Source: Chromatiaceae bacterium (GTDB lineage Bacteria > Pseudomonadota > Gammaproteobacteria > Chromatiales > Chromatiaceae). Taken from it: a DNA stretch of 64,000 nt. The notes under the pieces were generated by a model. That model was given only the letters and a program-made list of their open reading frames with translations, was not told where the DNA came from and did no database searches. This document shows positions 28,718 to 36,930 of the stretch, one piece after another (the stretch's first letter is position 1; each line of letters begins with the position of its first letter). The translations under genes were made by a program, and so were the position numbers. The stretch spans positions 1-64,000 of the forward strand of contig JACKMU010000008.1 of assembly GCA_024235215.1 (NCBI GenBank), read 5' to 3'.

Positions 28718-29857
28718 TCAAGAGAGGCGCCCTTCATAATCAGCATAGCCGAAGCGTCGTACCACCTCTATCCTGCCTCCCTCCCGTCTGATCGCAATGG
28801 CAGGGTGGCGCAGGCCGTTGAACAGGGTACTCTTCACCATGGTGTAGTGGAGCATATCTTCAAATATCACCCGCTCCCCCACTACCAGCGGGTGATCGAA
28901 TGCATAGTCACCGATCACGTCTCCGGCAAGGCAGCTCACCCCCCCGAGGCGATAGCTGTACCTCTTCTCTCCAGGAAAGGCGCCCCCTCGTACGTCAGGC
29001 CGATAGGGCATCTCCAGCACGTCCGGCATATGCGCGGTTGCAGAGGTATCGAGGATGGCGATCTCAACACCGCCGCGAGAGATCAGGTCAAGCACACTGG
29101 CAACCAGCGGGCCGCAATCCCAGGCGACGGCCGAACCTGGCTCCAATACCAGTTCCACTCCCGGATGACGTCGACCGAAGCCACGGAGCAGATGGATCAG
29201 TCGCGCCAAATCGTATCCCGCCCTGGTCAACAGATGTCCGCCGCCCAGATTCAGCCAGTGCAGCGATCCCAACAGATGGCCGAAGCGTGTCTCAACCGCA
29301 TCGATCAACGCCTCGGTCGACTCGACTCCGCACTCACAAAGTGCATGCAGATGCAGCCCTGCGACCCCCTCTGGCAGGGTATTACCCAGTTCCGCCGCTG
29401 GGATGCCGAGCCGTGACTGCGGGCTACAGGGATTGTACATATCCACAGCGACCTCATCGATTTCCGGATTGACTCGCAGACCGGCTGATACACCAGCCGC
29501 TAAAGTGGGTTTGGCATAACGCCACCACTGGCTCAGCGAGTTGAACGAAATCCGATCGGCAAGACGCAGCAGTATTGGAAACTCCTGATCGGAGAAGGCC
29601 GGTGCGTAGAGATGCAGATGGCCGCCGAAGTGGTTGTGCGCCAACTGGGCCTCAGCAAGCGAGCTGACGGCACAGCCAGGCAGATAGTGCCGCACCAGTG
29701 GAAAGGCGGACCACATTGCAAACCCTTTGAGGGCCAGTATGAAGCGGCATCCGCTCTCACGCGCAACCCGAGAAATCAACTCCAGATTGCGTCTCAACCG
29801 CACCTCTTCCAACAGGTAGCAGGGTGACGGCAACTGTGCCAGTTCGACCTCCGTCAT
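28718..29857 (-). CDS. nspC: Carboxynorspermidine/carboxyspermidine decarboxylase
   Basis: PLP-dependent decarboxylase that removes the carboxyl group from carboxy(nor)spermidine, the last step of the SpeD/SpeE-independent spermidine route. 379 residues from the ATG at 29857, which overlaps the dehydrogenase stop by ATGA. Features: PSPCYLLEEVRLRRNLE at the start, the PLP lysine in FILALKGFAMW, the HALCECGVESTEALIDAV motif, and the C-terminal GAFPGEKRYSYRLGGVSCLAGDVIGDYAF region (quoted in part). Residues before the chosen start lack family match. Confidence 0.93.
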   Translation of the reverse strand: MTEVELAQLPSPCYLLEEVRLRRNLELISRVARESGCRFILALKGFAMWSAFPLVRHYLPGCAVSSLAEAQLAHNHFGGHLHLYAPAFSDQEFPILLRLADRISFNSLSQWWRYAKPTLAAGVSAGLRVNPEIDEVAVDMYNPCSPQSRLGIPAAELGNTLPEGVAGLHLHALCECGVESTEALIDAVETRFGHLLGSLHWLNLGGGHLLTRAGYDLARLIHLLRGFGRRHPGVELVLEPGSAVAWDCGPLVASVLDLISRGGVEIAILDTSATAHMPDVLEMPYRPDVRGGAFPGEKRYSYRLGGVSCLAGDVIGDYAFDHPLVVGERVIFEDMLHYTMVKSTLFNGLRHPAIAIRREGGRIEVVRRFGYADYEGRLS

Positions 29858-31047
29858 GGGATATCGACATTGCTGGTGATATCCTGCCACGGCAGACCGT
29901 AGCGGTTCAGGTCGGCCATGAACGGGTCAGGATCAAATTGCTCCATGTTCCAGACACCGGCCCGCTTCCAACACCCCTCCAGCATCAGTTTGGCGCCGAT
30001 CATCGCCGGAACACCGGTAGTGTAGGAGATCGCCTGGGCATTGGTTTCCCGGTAGCAGGCCTGATGATCGCAGACGTTGTAGATGTAGCGTGAGACCGGT
30101 CTGCCGCCCTTCTCTCCCTTGATCAGACAGCCGATGTTAGTCTTACCGACAGTGCGCGACCCCAGCGTGGCAGGCTCCGGCAACAGCGCCTTGAGAAACT
30201 GCAGCGGCACGATCCGTTGCCCCTGAAACTCAATCGGCTCGATCCGATCAAGGCCCAGATTCCGAATCACCTCCAGATGCTTCAGATAGCTCTCGCCAAA
30301 GGTCATCCAGAAGCGCATGTGCCGCATACCCGGTATGTGGCGTGCCAGTGACTCCAACTCCTCGTGATAGAGCAGATAGATCCTGCGCGGACCGATCTCG
30401 GGAAAATCGAACAGCCGGGAAATCTCCATTGGTTGCGTCTCGATCCAGGCGCCTTCCTGATAGTAGCGCCCGTTGGCGGTCACCTCACGGATATTGATCT
30501 CCGGGTTGAAATTGGTGGCGAACGGATAACCGTGATCGCCGGCATTACAGTCGAGAATGTCCAGCGTATCGATACGATCGAAATGGTGCTTCAGTGCATA
30601 GGCTGTGAAGACGTTGGTCACCCCCGGATCGAAGCCGGAACCAAGCAGCGCCATGATACCGGCTGCCTGGAAGCGCTCCTGATAGGCCCACTGCCACTTG
30701 TATTCAAACTTCGCCAACTCAGGCGGTTCATAGTTGGCGGTGTCGAGATAATCGACCCCGGTCGCAAGGCACGCCTCCATGATACTCAGATCCTGGTAAG
30801 GCAGCGCCAGATTGATCACCAAGCGCGGCGCGATCCGGCGTATCAGTGCCACCAATTCGGTTACGCTATCCGCATCGACTTCAGCCGTGGATATCCGGTT
30901 TCCACCGATCTCGGCAGCGATCTGATCACACTTGGAGCGGGTGCGACTGGCCAGCCAGATGTCGCTGAACAGTTCAGGCAGCCGGGCACACTTGTGTGCA
31001 GTCACCCGGCCGACACCACCGGCACCGATTATCAAGACTCTGCTCAT
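29854..31047 (-). CDS. Carboxynorspermidine/carboxyspermidine dehydrogenase (saccharopine dehydrogenase family)
   Basis: NADPH-dependent condensation of aspartate semialdehyde with putrescine (or diaminopropane) to carboxyspermidine (or carboxynorspermidine). 397 residues from MSRVLIIGAGGVGRVTAHKC, whose GAGGVG is the nucleotide loop; later LDTANYEPPE and LLGSGFDPGVTNVF are typical of the family (the C-terminus includes YTTGVPAMIGAKLML). Paired with nspC by a 4-bp overlap. With putrescine supplied by SpeA/SpeB next door, spermidine is the likely product. The frame opens earlier (31140), but without family match. Confidence 0.92.
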   Translation of the reverse strand: MSRVLIIGAGGVGRVTAHKCARLPELFSDIWLASRTRSKCDQIAAEIGGNRISTAEVDADSVTELVALIRRIAPRLVINLALPYQDLSIMEACLATGVDYLDTANYEPPELAKFEYKWQWAYQERFQAAGIMALLGSGFDPGVTNVFTAYALKHHFDRIDTLDILDCNAGDHGYPFATNFNPEINIREVTANGRYYQEGAWIETQPMEISRLFDFPEIGPRRIYLLYHEELESLARHIPGMRHMRFWMTFGESYLKHLEVIRNLGLDRIEPIEFQGQRIVPLQFLKALLPEPATLGSRTVGKTNIGCLIKGEKGGRPVSRYIYNVCDHQACYRETNAQAISYTTGVPAMIGAKLMLEGCWKRAGVWNMEQFDPDPFMADLNRYGLPWQDITSNVDIP

Positions 31048-31194
31048 CGCCCTGCCCCGTGTGCCATACAATCTCAACCTGCTGATTCTAATCTGCACAC
31101 CGGGGGTTGTCTCCCGCTTTCGTCCGGTGTCCCCAAGCACATACAGCCCTCAGCACCCACCCTTGGCAAAACGAACAAAGACCAGCCCGGAAGA

Positions 31195-34095
31195 CTACAG
31201 ATCACCCCCGTCCAGCACTGCCCTGATCCCGCCTGCCAGCTCAGACCGGGAATAGGGCTTTTTGAGCAGACAACTCCAAGCTTGCGCCGAACTCTCCCAA
31301 CGTTGTGCCCGCTCTGTGTACCCAGAGGTAAGCAGCACCTTCAATCCCGGAACGCGCTTGCACGCCTCCGCTGCCAATTCATAGCCACTCATTCCACCGG
31401 GCATTACCAGATCACTGAACAACAGGTCTATCGTCGGAGATTCCGACAGCAGCTGTAGCGCCTCTGCGGCATTAGCCGCTGTCAAAATATGATAGCCCAG
31501 AGATTGCAGCATCTCCCGGGCCAAGTCCAGCAGCCCCGGTTCATCATCCACCACCAACAAAGTCTCACTGCCACCGGAAACCTCCTCCACTTGTGTATCC
31601 GGCTGGCTGACGACAGCCTCGGTGGCTTGCGCCCGTGGCAGATAGAGATGAACCCGGGTGCCCACGTCAGGCTCTGAATCGACATGGATATATCCGTTTG
31701 AACGGTTGACAAAACCAAACACCAGCGACAATCCAAGACCGGTTCCCTTGCCCTGAGGTTTGGTGGTGTAAAAAGGTTCGAAGATGCGATCCAACAGATC
31801 CCTTGGGATCCCCTTGCCACTGTCGCTGATTGTCAACTCCACGTACTCTCCCGGGTGACTATCCGGATGCTGCGAACAGTAGTCCGCGTCCAACGTAACG
31901 TTTCCTGTCTCCAGGATGAGTTCGCCGGCTCCCGCCATCGCGTCACGCGCATTGATAATCAGATTGATCACGGCATGCTCGAAATCTGCCGGATCGATCC
32001 GTGTCAGCCAAAGATCTTGGGAGAAGCGATACACCAGCTTTACTTCCGGAGTCAGAGACTGTGAGATCAGACTCACCATCTCTGCGATCACCTGATTGAT
32101 ATCGACTGTGGCTACCCGGGCGAATTCGCGTCGGGAAAAGCTCAACAGTTGCCGAGTAAGATCGACCGCCCGTTGCGCGGCATTCTCGATGGTCTCCAGC
32201 CGTTTCAGGATCTTGGGATCACTGGCGATCTGCCGCTGGAGCAGGTTGAGATTTCCCATCACGATGGCAAGAATGTTGTTGAAGTCGTGTGCGATACCTC
32301 CGGTCAGTTGTCCGATTGCATCCATTTTCTGCGCCCGGTGCAGTGCCTGCTCGACTCGCACCTGTTCGGTAATATCGAGTATGCTGATCGGTACACTGCT
32401 GAAGCCCTCAGGCTTTTCCGGGATCGGAAATGAGATGATCGCCTTTAACTCCCTTCCATCAAGGGAACGGAAGGAGGAGTTGGAACGGAACATCTTCTCC
32501 CCATTCCAGACAGCACAGAGCGAATCGATGAAAACCGGTATTGTGTCCGGCGCAAAGGTGTGGTGAATCTCCATAAGAAATTCGTCCGGTGTCTTGGCGC
32601 CGAACATTTTCAGTGTAGCTTCATTGACCTGCAGCACTTTCACCATCGCAGCAAGATCCCATGCAAGCTGTGGGTTAACGTCGAGATGACGACGGAGATC
32701 GCTTACCCCCTCGTGACGCAGCTGCCGTAACATCTGGTAAACCGCCGACAGATCCTCGTTCCAGATCGACACCTCGGCGTTCTGAAACAGACTCCGGTAT
32801 CGCGCTTCGCTCTCCTGCAGCGCAGCACGAACAGCTGACTCTCTGGTCACATCCCTGAATACCAAAACCACACCGGTAACCTTGCCAACGTTGTCCAGCA
32901 TCGGTGAAGCGGAATCCGCTATCCGGATCTCCCGTCCATCCCTGGCTATCAAGACGATCTGCTCATCCAGGCTGACGGACAGACCCGGCGCGCACATCGA
33001 TTCCACCGGATCGGATATGCGCTCACCGGTCGCAGCATGCACAAGATGCAGTACCTCTGACAGCGGCCGGCCACGGGCTGATTCGAGGTCCCAGCCGGTC
33101 AGCCGCTCTGCTACCGGATTCATGATCGATATGCCTCCGGACCGGTCGGTTGCAATTACCGCATCCCCAATGGAATGGAGTGTTATATGCAGATTTTCTG
33201 TCGCCAGGTATACCTGCTTCTTCAGTTGACGCGGACGATCGATAATTGAATAGATCAGCCCAGCCAGCCCCATCGCTCCGATCAATACGCTCAACCAATA
33301 CCAGTTGGAATGCAAAAATCCTGTCGCTTCCGATCCCGGTTTGAGGGCCGCCGCCAACTGCCAGCTGGCATCTGGCAGCGCTACGTCAGCGACAGCCAGA
33401 GGTGAGCCGAACACTTTCGGTTGACCGTAGAAAAGCTCACCTTTGCCACCACGCCCGTCGGTTCCGCGAATGGCAAGATCCAGATCCTTTTCCAGCCCGA
33501 AAAAGCCCGCATCGGCAAGAATCGGCTGAATATCAATAATGACGGTGGCAAAACCCCAGAAATGATCTCCGCTTTCGCCTGGCTGCGCAAAAAAGAGTGG
33601 ACGCCGAGCGACTATGGCAACACCACCCTGACGCAACTCATAGGGACCATGAATGATAAAACTGCGCTCCCGAACCGATTGCTCGACCACATGGTGGAGG
33701 CGTTGATCGGTGAACAGATTGTGCCCCAGCGCAACACGATTGCTCTCGAGATTGGTCAGATAACGAACTATCCCGTCCGGTGCCAGCTGCAGGCTGCGGA
33801 CTCCGACCATTCCCGCCTGCAGCTGTGATGCATAGTGATCGAACTCCTGCTGGGTAAATTCACGATTGATCGCAACGAATGCGGCCAAACTGTTGGTGAG
33901 AGAAAGCCTCAGATTCATCGACTGCGCCAAAGCACCAGCAACCTGTCGCAAGCGCTTTTCCGCAATCGATTGATCGAGCAGATACTGCTCCTGTAGGGCG
34001 GATCGCTGAATCTGATGTGCACCGAAGAGAAGAGCCAAAACAACAATCAGCGCGCCCAACAGAGGTTGAAGACGTTCTCTCATGTCATTAATCAT
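31195..34095 (-). CDS. CHASE-PAS hybrid sensor histidine kinase with receiver domain
   Basis: A 966-residue inner-membrane sensor. Order: TM1 (about 11-30), periplasmic CHASE domain (about 60-245), TM2 (about 264-284), PAS (about 295-420), second PAS-like region (about 430-580), HisKA with phospho-acceptor H603 in GGIAHDFNN, HATPase with N715 in NLIINARDA, DSGKGIP and GTGLGLS (about 700-820), and a C-terminal receiver with phospho-acceptor D895 (FSDLVMPGG) and K946. All key residues are present. No response regulator or DNA-binding partner is adjacent, so its output is unknown. CHASE domains bind small ligands in other systems; the ligand cannot be read here. Confidence 0.93.
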   Translation of the reverse strand: MINDMRERLQPLLGALIVVLALLFGAHQIQRSALQEQYLLDQSIAEKRLRQVAGALAQSMNLRLSLTNSLAAFVAINREFTQQEFDHYASQLQAGMVGVRSLQLAPDGIVRYLTNLESNRVALGHNLFTDQRLHHVVEQSVRERSFIIHGPYELRQGGVAIVARRPLFFAQPGESGDHFWGFATVIIDIQPILADAGFFGLEKDLDLAIRGTDGRGGKGELFYGQPKVFGSPLAVADVALPDASWQLAAALKPGSEATGFLHSNWYWLSVLIGAMGLAGLIYSIIDRPRQLKKQVYLATENLHITLHSIGDAVIATDRSGGISIMNPVAERLTGWDLESARGRPLSEVLHLVHAATGERISDPVESMCAPGLSVSLDEQIVLIARDGREIRIADSASPMLDNVGKVTGVVLVFRDVTRESAVRAALQESEARYRSLFQNAEVSIWNEDLSAVYQMLRQLRHEGVSDLRRHLDVNPQLAWDLAAMVKVLQVNEATLKMFGAKTPDEFLMEIHHTFAPDTIPVFIDSLCAVWNGEKMFRSNSSFRSLDGRELKAIISFPIPEKPEGFSSVPISILDITEQVRVEQALHRAQKMDAIGQLTGGIAHDFNNILAIVMGNLNLLQRQIASDPKILKRLETIENAAQRAVDLTRQLLSFSRREFARVATVDINQVIAEMVSLISQSLTPEVKLVYRFSQDLWLTRIDPADFEHAVINLIINARDAMAGAGELILETGNVTLDADYCSQHPDSHPGEYVELTISDSGKGIPRDLLDRIFEPFYTTKPQGKGTGLGLSLVFGFVNRSNGYIHVDSEPDVGTRVHLYLPRAQATEAVVSQPDTQVEEVSGGSETLLVVDDEPGLLDLAREMLQSLGYHILTAANAAEALQLLSESPTIDLLFSDLVMPGGMSGYELAAEACKRVPGLKVLLTSGYTERAQRWESSAQAWSCLLKKPYSRSELAGGIRAVLDGGDL

Positions 34096-34604
34096 ACCGC
34101 TTCACACCGATTCATCCATTGAGGGCGCCGCGAGGCATTCCATTTAACTGTTCTGGAGCAGGAACAGGCCCGGGTTAAACCCTCCGTTGCGGAGGTTTTA
34201 TGCTCTCCCCTGGGTGCGCCTGCCGCCATTTCCATGCATGTAAATGAACGAGTTTGCAACAGGATGGGATTCATATTTTCAATTTTACGTCTTGAAAAAT
34301 TCCCGAGCAGTGATTTTTCGAGCCCCCCTTTAGTCACTTGCAAAGCAAAGGTTGCCGGATATGAAAAGCTCTGTCTGTCTGCATTTCAGCGCAGCAATGG
34401 CTTCGCTATCAGCCACATCGCTGCGAGGAGACTTCCTGTGGCAGTCCTATTGCAGACCATTGCTGTAAATTCCGCAAGCTGTTTGTCTCACTCAGGAAGC
34501 TTTTCAGATACTGGACTGCTGTACCGGATGGAAACAAAGACTGGATAGGACGAGTTGCGCCAAGTTTATCTGCAGGCACCGGGGAGTGAATTGAAAAGTC
34601 TGGC
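34096..34604. other. Non-coding stretch between sensor kinase and Hsp20 operon
   Basis: About 510 bp with no frame resembling a known protein. It holds one small hairpin with a bulge at 34177-34199 (AAACCCTCCG/CGGAGGTTT) followed by T on the plus strand, which could end plus-strand transcription. Otherwise nothing recognisable. Confidence 0.4.
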
Positions 34605-34639
34605 AAAAAATAAGACCAGGAGGAGCCACCCTCCTGGTC
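34605..34639 (-). terminator. Rho-independent terminator of the Hsp20 operon
   Basis: Perfect 10-bp stem GACCAGGAGG/CCTCCTGGTC (34614-34623 and 34630-34639) with a 6-base loop. On the minus strand it is followed by TTATTTTTTG. It lies about 75 bp past the stop of the second Hsp20 gene. Confidence 0.88.
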
Positions 34640-34714
34640 CTGCGAATGGACTATAAACTACCGTTACTGCGCAACCACTTCGCGTCTGGCACCTTGTGGC
34701 AGCCTCCTGGTCAG

Positions 34715-35110
34715 TTACTCGGTGCGCACCTCTATCTTGCGCGCTTTATGCTCTTCACGCTTGGGGATACGCAACGCCAGCACACCATCCTTCAGGGTCG
34801 CATCAGTCCGGCTCCCGTCCAACTCGCTGCTCAACGAGAAGCTGCGCTGGTAGTTAGTGGTGCGGATATCCGCATAGAGTGGCTCCATTCCCTCAGGTAC
34901 CGGTACCTCAGCCTTACCGCTTATAGAAAGCGTATCCTTGTCTATCTGTACATCGAGTCGCTCCCTGGATACGCCCGGCATATCGGCCAGTACGGTGATA
35001 CCTGTTTCGTCTTCGAAGATATCGACCGGCATGCGTATCGCCCGCTCCTCGCTCCGCTCTTTGCCTGGTGTAGCAGAGGCTGGTTTCTCAACATCTTTTC
35101 TTTCGTTCAT
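34715..35110 (-). CDS. Hsp20/alpha-crystallin family small heat shock protein (second gene)
   Basis: ATP-independent holdase chaperone of 131 residues. The alpha-crystallin domain covers about 27-118: MPVDIFEDETGITVLADMPGVSRERLDVQ, ISGKAEVP, YQRSFSLSSELD, and the strand ATLKDGVLALRIPKREE ending before the short KIEVRTE tail. A Lys/Glu-rich N-terminus replaces the usual hydrophobic arm. GGAGG lies eight bases before the ATG. It follows the first hsp20 gene after 19 bp and shares its promoter and terminator. Confidence 0.93.
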   Translation of the reverse strand: MNERKDVEKPASATPGKERSEERAIRMPVDIFEDETGITVLADMPGVSRERLDVQIDKDTLSISGKAEVPVPEGMEPLYADIRTTNYQRSFSLSSELDGSRTDATLKDGVLALRIPKREEHKARKIEVRTE

Positions 35111-35129
35111 CTGGTTTTCCTCCGCTCAA

Positions 35130-35573
35130 TCATTTGATTTCAATCTGACGCGCCTTGGCAGCTTCACGACGCTGTACCGTTATACGCAGTACACCATCGC
35201 GGTAGCTGGCCTCCACTTGGTCGGGATCCACGTCTTCCGGCAGTGTCACCACACGGTGAAAAGCGTCGTCAAAGCGCTCCTTCCGGTAGAATCTGGCACC
35301 CGCTTCGGTAATTGGCCGACGCTCTCCATCGATGGTGAGCAGATTTTTCTGGATGGATATATCCAGGCTTGCCGTATTCAGACCGGCGGCGAACAGATAG
35401 ACGTCCACCTGTTCCGGTGTGCTGCCGATATTGATCGGCGGATAGGTACCTTTGGCAACGGAACGAATGCTGTTAGGCCATGTGCCCGCACCAAACAGAT
35501 TTTCCATCTCCCTCTCCATGCGCCTGAACTCATCGAACAGTGCGCCATCATAGCTGGTCAAACTCCTGAACAT
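35130..35573 (-). CDS. Hsp20/alpha-crystallin family small heat shock protein (first gene)
   Basis: Small heat shock protein of 147 residues from the start MFRSLTSYDGALFDEFRRM, fixed by a strong TAGGAGG seven bases upstream. The N-terminal arm has the FDEFRRMEREMENLFG motif common to this class. The alpha-crystallin domain (about 47-145) has PPINIGSTPEQVDVYLFAAGL, FDDAFHRVVTLPEDVD and ASYRDGVLRITVQRRE. A sigma-32-like promoter lies about 50-75 bp upstream. It differs clearly from the second gene, so they are probably paralogues that co-assemble or have separate clients. Confidence 0.93.
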   Translation of the reverse strand: MFRSLTSYDGALFDEFRRMEREMENLFGAGTWPNSIRSVAKGTYPPINIGSTPEQVDVYLFAAGLNTASLDISIQKNLLTIDGERRPITEAGARFYRKERFDDAFHRVVTLPEDVDPDQVEASYRDGVLRITVQRREAAKARQIEIK

Positions 35574-35621
35574 TGCAGAACCTCCTATTAGTTTCCGCAG
35601 AAAGCATTTCGATTGGTTCAT

Positions 35622-35649
35622 ATATGTGGATAGGGTTGCGCATTTCAAG
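35622..35649 (-). promoter_or_regulatory. Heat-shock (sigma-32-like) promoter of the Hsp20 operon
   Basis: On the minus strand: -35 CTTGAAA (35643-35649), a 13-base spacer, and -10 CCACATAT (35622-35629), against the sigma-32 consensus CTTGAAA - 11 to 16 bases - CCCCATNT. It would give a leader of about 40 bases before the first hsp20 ATG. Directly visible match of 14 of 15 informative bases by eye. Confidence 0.8.
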
Positions 35650-35888
35650 TCGACAAGAACCTGCTACGGCAGCTTTGCTCCGTTGGTCAACACAGGTGTT
35701 GATTGGTAAGCCGCAACAGGGATTTACATGCTCCGTCGGGATCCAGAGTCAGGCTGCCCAGCTGTTGTCCCGCTCTCCGGAAAAGCAGTAGGGCGGATGG
35801 CGGATGATTCGATCAATCGATCTGCATCGCCACCAGCAACAGAGAGTTTGAAATTCGGCTTTGGTAGCATGCAATCCAACCGGTAAAC

Positions 35889-36050
35889 TTACCATCTGCC
35901 TAGAGGACAACGGGAATCAGCGTGGCGTGCTTTAAACTCAACCAAGCAGTGGCAGATAGCGCACTGCTTCCAGAAAAGAGTATCCCTCTGTTTCAAGTGG
36001 ATGCAATCCATGCACTTTTTCAATCGCTTTTTCACCTTTTTGCGTTTCAT
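35889..36050 (-). CDS. Small zinc-ribbon protein (DUF6171-like)
   Basis: Short protein of 53 residues (69 if it starts at 36098). After a basic N-terminus (MKRKKVKKRLKK) it shows CMDC, then CAICHCLVEFKAR and a final CPLGRW. This order (CxxC, CxxCxCxVExKAR, CP-x2-W at the very end) is the pattern of DUF6171-type zinc ribbons. Six cysteines could bind one or two zinc ions. No convincing ribosome-binding site is visible, which lowers confidence. It stands alone between the Hsp20 operon and the DUF2934 gene. Function is unknown. Confidence 0.55.
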   Translation of the reverse strand: MKRKKVKKRLKKCMDCIHLKQRDTLFWKQCAICHCLVEFKARHADSRCPLGRW

Positions 36051-36306
36051 GCAAAATGCCCGGTGAGCGTTCCCGGATAGCCAGTCCAGGCGTGCCAAAC
36101 GGAGAAAAATTTCATCTGGGTGTCAGCCGGCTAACAAGTGGTTCCCTTACAAACTGGAAAAATCTGACTACCTCCAGGGCTGACAACGGTGCGGCTGCAC
36201 CCTTGGCGCGCCCAACCGCCCCATCCAGCGGTACCTGCAGGCAGTCACGTGCTCACCCGGCTGTACGTCAATCACCCTGGGGAAATAATGAAGAAGAAGC
36301 GGTACG
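36051..36306. other. Intergenic region without recognisable gene
   Basis: About 255 bp between the small zinc-ribbon gene and the DUF2934 gene. It contains no protein-like frame and no clear terminator. Confidence 0.35.
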
Positions 36307-36930
36307 CTAACCGCGACTATCTCCATTCTTTTGTCCCGAGGAGAGCGCGGAGACTGACTCGGTCAGGTCCTTGAAATACGATAGAATATTCTCCATCGTG
36401 CGAGCTGACAGCTCTGCCCGTCTGGCGAACCCTTCGATATCCACCCTACCCTGGGAAAACGCCTGTAACGTACCCATCGCGTCATTCACCGCATCCTGAA
36501 ACAGCGCTGTTTGTTGATAAGCCAACATAGAAGTGCGCTCTTTCCACAGTCGATTGTATTCGGTCAGGATATCCAGGCCTTCGCGGTGCTTTTCCAATAT
36601 AGTATCCAGATTGAGATACCCCAAACCAAACCCCCCAAAAACGCGCTTTACCTGTTCATACAGACGCTCAACATCATCAGTCAAGAAAAGCTGCATGCCT
36701 TCCGTGTCATAACTGGCATCCACCTCGCGTTCCGCCTCTGCCCAGTCAACGAACGGATCACCACCGACAAACCCACGTCGCTGAACACTGGAATAGGCTT
36801 TTTCTGCTATCAATAACCAGCGCTCAGCGGGAGAGATCCGCCTGTGTGAATTAATGGCAGAAGTATGTCTGCCCTCTGGCGACACGCCGCTGCTGCTTAG
36901 ATTTTCGCTTTGGATATTCATCGATGACAT
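36307..36930 (-). CDS. DUF2934 domain protein with phasin-like C-terminal helices
   Basis: Protein of 207 residues in two parts. Residues about 33-70 (AERWLLIAEKAYSSVQRRGF, then DPFVDWAEAEREVD) match the DUF2934 motif. Residues about 95-195 form continuous amphipathic helix with the phasin-type run LNLDTILEKHREGLDILTEYN and QQTALFQDAVNDAMGTLQAF. DUF2934 is widespread beside stress proteins but has no known activity. The linkage to two Hsp20 genes and the phasin-like half suggest a granule- or stress-associated protein. The start could be the ATG at 36930 or 36921; neither has a strong ribosome-binding site. Confidence 0.72.
   Translation of the reverse strand: MSSMNIQSENLSSSGVSPEGRHTSAINSHRRISPAERWLLIAEKAYSSVQRRGFVGGDPFVDWAEAEREVDASYDTEGMQLFLTDDVERLYEQVKRVFGGFGLGYLNLDTILEKHREGLDILTEYNRLWKERTSMLAYQQTALFQDAVNDAMGTLQAFSQGRVDIEGFARRAELSARTMENILSYFKDLTESVSALSSGQKNGDSRG

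Noticed and set aside
30364..31458. 364-codon frame antisense to the carboxyspermidine dehydrogenase and the kinase 3' end
   Set aside because: Shadow of a well-supported gene; no family similarity or start signal.
34234..34548. 104-codon plus-strand frame between the kinase and Hsp20 genes
   Set aside because: No ribosome-binding site, low-complexity composition and no family likeness.
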